Shown in pieces: positions 9,801-20,448 of a stretch of 60,000 nucleotides of DNA. Every line of letters begins with the position of its first letter. The first letter of the stretch is position 1. Origin of the DNA: Bolinopsis microptera. Its lineage: Eukaryota; Ctenophora; Tentaculata; Lobata; Bolinopsidae. A program made the translations under genes and the position numbers. The notes beneath the pieces are model-generated. The model did not search any database, had not been told where the DNA came from, and was given only the letters and a program-made list of their open reading frames with translations. The DNA is taken from the NCBI RefSeq assembly GCF_026151205.1, contig NC_087073.1:20800837-20860836 (forward strand), given 5' to 3'.

Positions 9801-12800
9801 CTGTTAAAAAATCGACGAATTCGAATACTCACACTGCTGCAATACCCATGACGCTTACACCACCGGGGAGATACACCCCGTATCTCCCCTTAACCGCCGC
9901 CCCTCCCGTACGGAAAGCACAAGTTGGGTCTCGAAGTGAGTCGACGTAGTGGCCTATTAATTGCTAGGTTATATAGAGTGGTTCGAGGGTTTAGAGGAAT
10001 ATACACTGAAGGAGTATAACTAAAGACAATATAGCTAGACGTACTCCATAATGGTTATATCCTTTAATTGGTACAGGTCACTACAATAAACCACTAACGG
10101 AAAGCCTTCTGAAACTAATCGTTTCATGGACGATATACATTGCAGTTCATACAATTCTATACATTTGTGAACCAACTCGAAAACTGCGTGGAATCCAATT
10201 TAAAGACTGCCAATTCGGCAAACAGATTGACCACTTGGACACAAAGCTCTACCTCGGAGATAACAGCAGTATACAGTGTATAGTGCAGTGTATACTATAA
10301 GTGTATAATTATAGTATACACTACAAACGAAATAAAAAGAAGTCTCATAAGTTGATTATTTCTTCAGACGGATAGTTTTCCTCTGGAAAACGTGTTCAAA
10401 TTAGTTGTATTCTCACAAGTGAGTTCCTACAACGTGGAGCAAATGAAACAGTTATTTAAACTCAATTTAGCATTTTGGTTATTGGAAGTTCCGTGCATCA
10501 GGATTTTGTGCTAAAATGAAAGAAAGCGATCTTTAATAAACTTTAACTCGGCATGAGATCCTGGAGAGGTTCGCTGTTTATCAGTCTCATGATAAGATAA
10601 TGATTCAAGGGATAATATCCGGTAGTAGAGACTAGGTAGCGTAGGACAAGTGAAACTACTGTTTAGGAGGAAACGCAAGCTTTCAGTGTGCTACACTTTC
10701 ATCAGGCTCAAATTATTGGTTATATAGTAACAATACTTTCAACACTACTATATAACAAATAATTAAAGCCTGATGAAAGTGTAGCACACTGAAAGCTTGC
10801 GTTTCACTTTCCTCCTAAACAGTAGTTTCACTTGTCCTACGCTACCTAGTCTCTACTACCGGATATTATCCCTTGAATCATTACTTTAACTCGGCATGTT
10901 TAGTTGATTTTGGAGCACCTACTTTAGCTTTTTAAAATGATACGTCCACCGTTACAGATAATGTCTAATTGAATCCCTCTGGTGAACTCTGCAGGGATTG
11001 GTTAACATCCTGCATGTTTGCTACAACCTACACAATCTGACAAATTTCTAAAACACTTGCAAGCTCATAACATTCCTCTTTACGGGCGCGTCTTAGTCTT
11101 ATTGCTGAGTGACTGTAAGTTCAACAATTTGATTCATCCAGTTAAATTGTTGAGATTTTGATCTTTAACGGTTTACGATCGCCTCCTCCAGAGCTGGTTC
11201 CAGATTCCAGCAGATTTAGTAATTACATAGTATTATAATATTGCAGAGTGAATTGTATTCATATTGAAAAGTGAGAAAAATTTGGTAGTCATGAAGACCA
11301 AATTTTTAAAATGAATGCCAACTACCTTTTGCTTATCGATTGCTAGGCTTATTTTTGTATATCTCCTGCTGTAAAAGTAAAAACTGTTAGTTAAAACAGA
11401 AGGTTCCTGTTTTAACTAAACAATTTTTCTCTCACAAAATCATTTTCAAATGATTAGTTGATTAAATAATTGGCTAACTGTGATTTTACTTTATATAAGC
11501 GATTGCTAGGCGGTTGTTGAATGTTGATGTTGACATATCTCTAGTAATGAGGAATCGCAGAAGTTTCTAGTCTAATCCAGGATCTTACCAGTCAGCTAAG
11601 TCCGAATGTTGACGGACAGTTACCTCTGGACCTGTGCGAAGACAAACTTATTCTACAGCTGATAGATCGAGATCTAATCAAGACGGGTAAGCTTCATTGC
11701 TGTTTCCTAAGATGTTGTTAGGAGTGGCAAAAGTTGTGAGGCTTCCTAGTTCCTAACAATGGTTATATCTTTTACAGATAACAGTACTATTCATTATGTA
11801 GGAAGAACGGTGCAGCCCCTCAGGGCACGAGTAAACGAACATCGCGCCCATTACTACAAACTCATTTCGGACAATACGTTTGTCCCTGAAGAAAACGACG
11901 ACGGATTCAGCTTGGGTAAACACCTTGTAGAAGTTCATAACATGAAACAACGTGACAATTTCAACCCGGCTTATAAAGTGTCAATTCTCAGTAATAGTAG
12001 CCCAAGAACTCTAGAAGTGGATGAACACCGTTATATTCAGAAACTAAGAACTATACGTCCATTGGGGCTCAATGCCGTGGACCCGTTTGGGATTCCATTA
12101 TTGGATTTATCTTAAATGTTTTCTATTGCATTGGGGCACAAGAGTTATGTTTTTTTAAAAAAAATATTCATATCGTTTTTAGTTGTGTCATTTCATTTCC
12201 AATGTTACACTTTGTAGGAACTGATATTAACCGAGTTTCTGATTCAGGATGTTACTGAAGATAGTAATGAAAATGTTTTAACACCTCAGTACTGTGTTTT
12301 ACTACAGCTCAACCTGCTCAGTCTGACTATTTGGGAATTTAAACTCTTGACTATTCAGATATTATAGTAGTTCAAGTTTCTTCCGCTTGAATTATATGTA
12401 CATAGCATAAGTTAGTAAACAGGTCAGTTTTAAGTTTGACCATATTTCTCTCTAGGGATCACAGAAAAAGACTTGGCTGAACCCCGGACAAATCAAGAAA
12501 CAAAGTTTTTCAACGAAGTCAGACAATTTTTGGAGCACGGTGTTAATCCAAACTTTCACCTTCTTGATAAGTTGATAACGACGCAAATCTGGTCAATATT
12601 AAACCATCGTCTGTAAAACAAATCATAATCCACCAAAATTGTCAGATCTCCATATTTCCGAGAAAGGAATGAAGTTCCCAAGCTTCTAGAAATTGCTATA
12701 AAATGGCTCAAGTCGGGACGTGCAATGAACGAACAGTGACAAAATCAATTTGTTGACGAATTAATTCATGAGCACAACGAAATGTATGATCAGAGCTGCA

Positions 12801-15800
12801 CTGACGCATCGTATGGTAAGTTTAGTGACAGGATAAATAGTCAGAATGTTCAAATACAAAGAATGTTAATAAGAGGGTAGTCGGAATGACGAGTGTCTAA
12901 TGCTCCGAGGCCAGGTTAGTGAGAGAGTACCCTAATATAGTCAAAACTGTTTCAAAACCAGAGACTATTTTGCAGTTAAGGGAGAAAAAGCGAGAGAGCT
13001 AAAGAGCTAGAGAGAGAGAGCGAGAACTGAGCAAGTCAGAGGATGCTGTATCTTGATAATGTGGAATGGTAACCGACATTAACCACATCTTCCTCCGCAA
13101 ACCACATCATCCTCCGCAAACCACATCATCCGCGCGGCGCACGTCAGTAAACTCCCATATTAATCGTATAGTTGTAATAAATGGTAGATTACTTATTGGT
13201 CTAATATGGTACTGACTACTCAGGTATACAGTGTAAAAACGATAAAATCGTATTAAATCTCATAATGTGCTGTGATCAAAAATCGATTTTGTCGCAGTTC
13301 CTAAAATACTAATCACTCGTAATTTCGGCATAATGAACGCTACACTCTGTCTAGATACTGAATCTTCTTTGTGATTGATTGACAACATTATTTGGCGGGG
13401 CTTGCTTACCATTGGTGGGCATTTTTACCTAGCAATTTCTGTTCAATATGTCAGATCCTGTCATTCTACCGTAACTGAACTCACTCATGCGATCTACTGT
13501 CACTGATTTTGATTAATTTATTTTCAGAATTTGCATTTTAATGTCTTCTTACTCTCAGTAGGAAATAATTGGGAGGTTTTGACAAGTTTCTTTTCAGCTT
13601 AGTGCGGAGAGCTTTCATTTGATAGCAACCTATTATTAGGAGAAAATGACGTCCTCAGTAAAATGTCCAATACATTTCTTGTACTTGCCACGAAAAACTG
13701 ATTGCATAATGCACATTCAGTAGAAATGGAAAATGGCGCCGGCTTGGCCTATTAAAATGAAACACGACGGGGATATGATATGTGAGATTAAACTGAAGCT
13801 TTAATATGTCTCTACTTTCTTTAGAACTAGATGGTAAAACAATGAGCGATTTAAGGAGTTCGTGCAACACTCATTTAGTAAATGAACGTGCATAAAAAAT
13901 GTAAGCTAAGAATAACCCACGTCCCGTTTGAAAAGGATCAAAGAATAAAGAAACATGCACTAGAAATTTCATATTTAAGCGAACAAGAAAAATGCACGCA
14001 AATTTAACGGCAATTCCCAGAGAGATCATTCGTGCAAACAATGGGCTGCTAGTAACGTACCCAGAACTGGAACTTCTTAATAGCCCCTTTCTAGGATTAA
14101 ATCGTGTAATTTATTTCTCTTTTTATCAACCAAATGTAATCATCGCAACTTAGCAGTTACTATTCTTGATTGCCGATTGGTCGGTTATAATCAAAGCAAT
14201 CGACAGCGAATAGATTAACAACCCAACATAGTACCACGAAGAAGCGATTAGAAACCCCCGATATTATGTTGTCTGCAACTCAAAGTTATGATCAGAATAT
14301 TCACAAAAATCACAAAAATGTGCTGTTTCTTACCCTCTGACACTGGAAGGTCTAAGAGCACCTCCAGGATGTTTCTTCATCAGCTCACTCCTCTCCGATA
14401 ACCGCTGTAACAAATTCTTGATGTCCTCATCTTCCGTGAGATCTGTTGAGAAGAAGGGACTAGGTGTTGATGTGAAGGAACGAAATTCAAACAAATTTTA
14501 AGTTTGGATTTGCTTTATTATATGGTTCATTTACAGATGACACAGTTGATAAATCTATTTCTGGACGCCAGTGCAGGTCTCATTCGATTGATAAAGATAT
14601 TACTGTCGCTATTTTTGTCTATTCAATCGCTCTTATAAAAAGTTTTGCTAATATTCAGCGGACCTCGTTACAATTCGTTACTGAATGACCGAATAATAAT
14701 ATAATCATGACACTGTATACTGCAGTACAAGGACTTCAGTTTATATTTTAAAATACCTTAATGGGAAAAATCGCGATTCCGTACATGCCGCGATTTCCTT
14801 TTGTCCCTGTGTGCGACAGACGATAACGTACTTGTTAAATTCTAGATTTCCAGTAAAAATTCAATAAAAACGCACCGGCCGGACGCTCTCCGCTAAAAGT
14901 CCTAATTTTGAAGTCAGCACCGTGTGCTCCGAGTAGTTCTATAATGTCAACTTCATCCCAGAAAGCTGCTGCATGGAGGGGTGTCCAACCGTCGATATCT
15001 TGTATATCTACCTTGCCAGACTTGGAGAGGATGTAGAGGGCGACCTTCGACATAGCCATTAGCTGCTGCCACGTGTAGCTGACGGAGGACACGTCATTAA
15101 CTTGTGTTTGGAAGTAGAGATCGGGTTGGGAAAAAGTGTGGAACTAACGAGAAAGGTAGGAAAATGTGAAATATGGAGATCTAAAGATTTTGGTAGATTA
15201 TGATTTGTTGTATACTACTACTAGTCGATGGTTTCATACTGACCAGAGTTGCATCGTTATCAAGAAGCTGAAAGTTTGGATTACCACCGTGCTCCAACAA
15301 TTGTCTGACTTCGTTGAAAAACTTTGTTTCTTGACTTGTCCGGGCTTCAGCCAAGTCTTTTTCTGTAATCCCTAGGGAGAAAGATGGTCAAACTTAAATT
15401 TGGCCTGTTTATTAACTAATGTAACTAGCAGGAACCCGTCTAACCCTAAAGTGGTGTCAAAAATCAAGAGACTAATATATAATAATTATTACCTATTTAA
15501 TCCGCGTTTTTGACACCTCTTGGGGGTCCAAATTTTGGGCACTAAATTTTGTTTATTTTTTCGTGCTGATTTAAAGGCCATTAAACATTTGAACCAGTCA
15601 AAAAAGTCGTGTTAAAGTTGGTGCCGTATAATATATATATATATGCATCTTACTATATATAAAGCGAGACGATATATATATATATATATAATATATTTCA
15701 TTGCTGAACTTCTACACAATAAAAAAGCGGTTGTGACTAGATCCTCGCAATTCTTTGCATCATTTATTTACATCAATTCTCAAATTATTTGTTATATAGT

Positions 15801-18800
15801 AGTGTTGAAGGTATAAAGTCTCGCTTTATATATATAGTAAGATGCATAATTTAAGCGAAATAAATTTGAACTACTATAATATCTGAATATTACTGCCGTT
15901 ATCTGTAAAAGATGTAATCATTGTTAGGAAGCCTCACAACTTTTGCCACTCCTAACAACATCTTAGGAAACAGCAATGAATCTTACCCTTCTCTATTAGA
16001 TCTCGATCTATCAGCTCTAGGATAAGTTTGTCTTCGCACAGGTCCAGAGGTAACTGTCCGTCAACATTCGGACTTAGCTGACTGGTAAGATTTATGTCAA
16101 TTATCTGGAGTGGACTGTGAGTCTGTGAGGCGACTGAGAAGAAAATTAATTGGGCAGCAGGTGAGTAGGTGGTGAGGATAGGTGAGTGTTGTAAACACTA
16201 ACAGGTAAGTATTGTAACCAGGTGAGTGTTGCAACCAGGTGAGTGTTGCAACCAGGTGAGTGTTGCAACCAGGTGAGTGTTGCAACCAGGTGACTAAGGT
16301 GAGTGTTACAACCAGGTGAGTGTTGTAATCAGGTGACTAAGGTGAGTGTTGCAACCAGGTGAGTGTTGTAATCAGGTGACTAAGGTGAGTGTTGTCACCA
16401 GTGTAGGAACCTGTGTGGTTATATTGTAAATACTAACAAGCTTGATAACACTTCATCGGATATTAATTTAAAAGACATGCATATTTGTACATTCAGCTAT
16501 TTAAAGCTTTTACTCCGGCAGACATTTAAAATGTTGGCTAACTTGGCGTTGTGTTTAAGAAGGAGGTCGACACATTCGTAGTTAGCGAGGGATACAGCAG
16601 CGTGGAGCGGAGTCCACAGCTCATTATCTAAACTGTCAATATCACATCCTGCTTCAATTAGCAACTCCGTTATCTCCTCGTCGTTTTCTAAACAACTCTG
16701 ATGGGAGATGTAAGGTTCAATAAAGAGTAACCACTGCACGGTATACCGTATAAGTCCAGAATTATAGTTCAAAACTAGTAGTAGGTAACATGTAATATGA
16801 TACAGTGTGGGCCAAATTAGGTGCGAATACTCTGGAATCTGAATCCTCTAAAATTCGCAATTAATATCATAGGATATATTGCGAATACTCTGGAAAGAGA
16901 ATCCTTTGAAATTCATAATCAATATCACAACATGTATTGCGAATATTCTGGAATCTGAATCCTTCTAAAATTCACGACAAATAGAACAGGATATTAAATT
17001 ATAATAAGATCTGCACTTGGTACCTGATGGAGAGGTGTTATTCTATCCACATTGTAAACAGTAGGATTAACCCCCTCACTTAGCAGCTTCCTAACTCCCT
17101 CTTGATCCCCAAGAGCTGCACAGTTCAGTAGCACAAGACCCGGGTCAAAGAACGGTCGGGATTCCTTCTTCCGCTTTTTCGGGTGTTGTTGTGTCTCGAT
17201 GAGGTCCTCATTTTCTGTAATTTATTTACTTTTAGAGATGAAACCGTGAAAATTCTGTTTTGATACTTATTGCAGACGTTTTTCAGACGTGTCTGAGGAA
17301 AATCGAAACTGGCTGAAGTTAACGACTTTGAATCAACGTAGACTGTATTCACACACACTACAACCATGACAGACAGTCGTACTAAAACATAGGTGCGTAA
17401 AATTGAAACAACGCAATTTAGAATAAATTAACGCTGACGTAAAACTAAAAGGACAGATTTATATCCAGAGATATATTCTTATTTCTTAACAATATATATG
17501 CTTATTGTAAAGCGACCACGTTGCAAACATCCGCTGTTTAATACATACCATTCCCTTATTTACTACATATCTGGGATTTCTTATTCAGCACGAGGTGTAA
17601 CACTGTAGATAATATGACCCTATACAGAGGAAGAAATGAACAAGACTCTATCATGTACTGTATTGAGCTCATAAAGGGATGGAAATATCCTCAACCTCTA
17701 TCATCGAGACGAATTTGGGCGGTCTAATCTCACTTCATTTACATGTCTTGGTTGGGAAGAGACTCCTCAAGTAGCTTCCCTACTGTCAAGTAAAAATCTA
17801 TATTATTTTATCATGTGCTAAGTAATAACTGAGTCTATTGTTTCCATTATTATGACACCATAACATAATAACATTGCATAAGTTAGGTTTCGTCACTTAA
17901 ATACTGTTGGATCTGACACGCAATGGCTGTCTCAACTTTTCTCAGGGAGAGCCAAGAAGTGAATTCAGGGTAACACCTTCACCTGTGATCTCAGTTCATT
18001 ATAGTTGTAGTTGCAGTGAGGTAAACAAAGCGAGTTCCTTTGCCTCGTTTCAAAAATAAAAGCGATCACCAAAAATGGTATTATTGTTGGTGAATCTAAT
18101 CGAGCTCCTTGCCAAGGTTTGAGGAGTAAAATTGTGGTCACTCGAAGAGGCAGATTTCTCAACATTTGACAGGCCATTTAAATATATCATATTAAACTGG
18201 TGACCATTTTAATTTTGATATACAGCTTCAGTCACAATTCCCACCAGTATGCGGATTGACAATTCACGATTGCGGTCGCAAATTCTTCTTTTGAGTAGGC
18301 GGTATGGCAAACAAAGGAAGTTCAAGATATTGTTTGTTATCTGATATGTGTCTACACCACACCCTAATAATTTAACATCAGAATCTGGTTGGAATCGTGT
18401 TTAAATTGTCGGTCAGAGTAGGGAAAATATTGGAATCAAGGTAAAATAACGGGCCTAGTATAATAACTGTCAGAACAGTATTATTCTTGGTGATATTTTG
18501 GAAAATCATGTCGGGTATTGATTGTAGAGACGCTACTGGCAATCGGTGGTACTAGGGCGTGCTTGGTATATTTCGAGTATTAGCGTCAACAACATTTATA
18601 ACGGTAAAACACGGGAAAAGTCCAGTTTTCAATTTACACGTTATCCGTGAAGCAGATGCAAATGCCAACACTTTCAATGTACATCACATTTCTAACTCCC
18701 AGCCAACAAGTTTCATTACACAAGTTACATTTGAAGTGACATAATTTAAATGCCAATTCCAACTCTACAGTAAATTTCATAATGGCATTTACACCACAAA

Positions 18801-18981
18801 TTTGATTATATTATGTTTAAAAAGCTAAATTAGATAATTAATAACCTTCACTTTCTTGGGATTTCTTCCAGCGTTCAAGTTGGGCGGATCTGCGGTTATC
18901 GTTAAGTTTTTTCCTCTCAGACGCGTTTAGACTCACTATCTTTGGTAGTTCATCGACTAGTTCAGTATGGGAAAGCAACAT
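6762..18981 (-). CDS. PPP1R16 (A/B-like): PPP1R16-like PP1 regulatory subunit (TIMAP/MYPT3 family), 12 exons
   Basis: Ankyrin-repeat protein that in vertebrates targets protein phosphatase 1 to membranes. I assembled it from exons 18846-18981, 17024-17214, 16524-16697, 15987-16077, 15240-15371, 14876-15100, 14334-14442, 8606-8690, 8173-8353, 7784-8013, 7474-7623 and 6762-6875. All phases agree, giving about 605 codons; vertebrate members have about 560. Exon 1 carries the family N-terminus (ELVDELPKI, then a basic helix ending QLERWKKSQ). Exon 2 has a basic run and the PP1-docking site, then ankyrin repeats (TPLHQ, DNELWTPLHAAV, LPLDLCED, DGWTPLHAAAFW). A Ser-rich tail follows. The C-terminus TCCFS ends in a CaaX-like CCFS; TIMAP also ends with a prenylated CaaX. 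The docking site reads RPFF where the family has K-V-x-F. The exon 3 donor (AAT before GTC) is weak. Exon 12 is inferred from phase and the CaaX end. Confidence 0.9.
10541..10898. mobile_element. Foldback element flanked by 16-bp direct repeats, possibly inverted Penelope-type terminal repeats
   Basis: Left arm 10598-10729 and right arm 10746-10883 are reverse complements with very few differences (one 6-nt indel), separated by a 16-nt loop. The direct repeat actttaactcggcatg occurs at 10541-10556 and 10883-10898. Each arm carries CTGATGA, a short hairpin and GAAA (plus strand 10770-10794; minus strand 10705-10681), the core layout of the hammerhead ribozymes known from Penelope-like elements. 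A Penelope-type GIY-YIG fragment lies 0.9 kb to the right. Penelope elements often end in inverted partial copies. The family assignment is inferred; the inverted repeat is directly visible. Confidence 0.75.
11582..12660 (+). pseudogene. Inverted, decayed duplicate of PPP1R16-like exons 4 and 5
   Basis: The plus strand here matches the minus strand at 15172-16092 with only scattered differences, including exon 4 (copy 11595-11686), its flanking splice sites and intron sequence, and exon 5 (copy 12457 to about 12590). It lies in the gene's own intron 7 in opposite orientation. Exon 5 copy has an 8-bp insertion shifting the frame, and its donor GTATGA has become ATATTA, so it is not a usable exon. 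It is interrupted at 11794-12349 by a GIY-YIG fragment absent from the source. Confidence 0.9.
11794..12349 (+). mobile_element. Penelope-like element fragment encoding GIY-YIG nuclease C-terminus
   Basis: Open frame to the stop at 12115 reads HYVGRTVQPLRARVNEHR at its start, then LEVDEHRYIQKL and GLNAVDPFG near the end. This is the layout of a GIY-YIG endonuclease: the YVG strand, the catalytic Arg region and the catalytic Glu. It resembles the C-terminal nuclease of Penelope-like retroelements, though other retroelements also carry such domains. The first GIY strand and the reverse transcriptase are missing, so it is 5'-truncated. The 8-bp target duplication ACTATTCA stands at 11786-11793 and 12350-12357; the uninterrupted source at 15.9 kb has one related copy. 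The leading codons of the open frame come from host intron sequence. Confidence 0.75.
15172..16092 (-). repeat. Source segment of the inverted exon 4-5 duplication
   Basis: Contains exons 4 (15987-16077) and 5 (15240-15371) of the PPP1R16-like gene with the intron between. Similarity with 11582-12660 begins at the intron just before exon 4 and ends near 15172. The MITE at 15644-15846 is present here but not in the duplicate. Confidence 0.88.
15644..15846. mobile_element. MITE with about 27-bp terminal inverted repeats
   Basis: Left end tgcatcttactatatataa and its reverse complement at the right end (15818-15846) bound a 203-bp AT-rich element with no open frame. Its ends abut TA dinucleotides, suggesting a Tc1/mariner-type non-autonomous element. 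Inside it, 15784-15808 shares a roughly 24-bp segment (ttatttgttatatagtag type) with the loop side of the foldback at 10746-10770. The inverted duplicate of this intron lacks the element, so it serves as an empty site. Confidence 0.75.
16170..16400. repeat. 17-bp minisatellite (aggtgagtgttgcaacc)
   Basis: About a dozen imperfect copies with interspersed shorter units (aggtgacta). It lies in the intron between exons 3 and 4 of the PPP1R16-like gene. Each unit looks like a splice donor on the plus strand, but the gene is on the minus strand. Confidence 0.85.
17215..18845 (-). other. Intron 1 of the PPP1R16-like gene
   Basis: AT-rich sequence between exons 1 and 2 with only short open frames. 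I see no coding region, RNA gene or repeat. Confidence 0.5.
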
Positions 18982-20396
18982 GGGTCATGACACTGCGAGG
19001 AGAAGAGAATGTTGTAAATAAAAGGAGGAGACTGTATTATATTCTTAATCAAGTTATTTAATGTATCAAATTTGTGCGTCCATTTAAACGCCCATTTTTG
19101 AAAGCCGCGAAAATAAATTTACGAAAAACTTCCGATTGTAAAAATTTATCAATTCTCGGCCAGAATCAAGGTCCATACAATCAAGAGGTTTCTTATCGTA
19201 AATTATAAAATTCCCGTATTAAAAAAATCGCGATATTCTAAGAAAACGACAAACGTGAATACTGAATACCAATCCCACGAAGATAATTAGGCGAGAATAT
19301 TTTCAATAGAAAGGTATGTTACAGAAAGAAGCTGAGCGAATTATGGACAAAATTAATTACAATAAATTTATACCATGTCTTTGCGTGCGCACCTGGTAAT
19401 TTGCTACCTTAATCGTTGAACTGAAGCCCCATGAGCCGTTGCTTCCTAGCTTATTTAAGTGAACAGTCTAACCCCTATATCTTACACTGCCCGCTTAAAT
19501 ATCTTAAGACTTTTTACAGGGATATAATTAATTATCATTCTCAAAAATGTTGTTAATTTAACAGCAGCTCATCTTTTAACCCTGAATATTTCCCAGGAAA
19601 GACTGCATATGGTATAATAAGGAGGTGGTACGTTGGTTCAATGTACTAATATAAATAGTAAAGTCTTTGTGTTCACATGTCAAACGAGCTTGAGTAGTAA
19701 AAATGCAGTGTACTGTAGAAATTCTCGGAGGATGTTACGAAATCTTAGAAGCTGTAAATCAAAATTTATCGAAAAATCTAGCTATCGACTGTCACGATCA
19801 TAAAATGGAAGTATTAAACTAAACAATATTAAATCATTGTTTAGATAATGTTAGTAAAAGGTAGACCCTCGCTAATAATGTGATAATTTACAAAGACTCA
19901 TCAGAAAACGGCACTTCTATATATGCAAAGAAACGATATATGATCGAGGGATGACATCCGATATCTTTTGAAAAGGCACCTTCACGTCATCACCACATAA
20001 ACCTTATTCGGATCTAACAAAGAGTTGTATTTTGAGCCTGCAACCATTATACTATTATACTATTATACAATCCATAACAAAAGAGTACTAGCCAAAGCAA
20101 CAGCAATATATAGCATACATGGCAGAGGCCAGCTGGAACACCTATTATTGGAGTCTAATTCAGAAGTGGTTAAATGGCGGGAACAAGTCAGTTGGATATC
20201 CAACAGGATGACTTAAGGTCTGTATAATTTCATGACAAGATGAAATTAGCGCTCGAGTGACCTATTGACGTTTCAGACGAAAAGTAAATCTCAACAAGAC
20301 AAGTTGTATATAACAATGACAAGTTACCACATTGCACAACAAGTATACACAGAGGTGACAACTTATGGGTTTTACATGACGAGATGTAATCCAGAG

Positions 20397-20399
<3 letters not shown>

Positions 20400-20442
<43 letters not shown>
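20400..20442. repeat. (AG)n microsatellite
   Basis: About 20 uninterrupted AG dinucleotides. It produces an artificial Leu-Ser or Arg-Glu open frame on either strand that is not a gene. Confidence 0.95.

Positions 20443-20448
<6 letters not shown>

Larger units (their letters stand above)
8691..14333 (-). other. Intron 7 of the PPP1R16-like gene, packed with rearranged and mobile DNA
   Basis: This 5.6-kb intron holds two short hairpins (9865-9889 and 10287-10322), the foldback at 10598-10883, the inverted exon 4-5 duplicate (11582-12660) with its GIY-YIG insertion, and a three-copy 18-bp repeat at about 13079-13133 (ccacatcatcctccgcaaa type). The stretch 12661-12830 reads as possible decayed coding sequence (LLEIAIKWLKSGRAMNEQ then a stop) of unknown origin. 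Nothing is recognised in 12831-13070 or 13140-14333. Confidence 0.6.

Noticed and set aside
9865-9889. GC-rich hairpin as a terminator
   Set aside because: Rho-independent terminators are bacterial; here it lies in an animal intron without a T-run.
12661-12830. Possible exon reading LLEIAIKWLKSGRAMNEQ
   Set aside because: An in-frame stop follows, there are no clear splice sites, and the frame is not shared with the duplicated exons.
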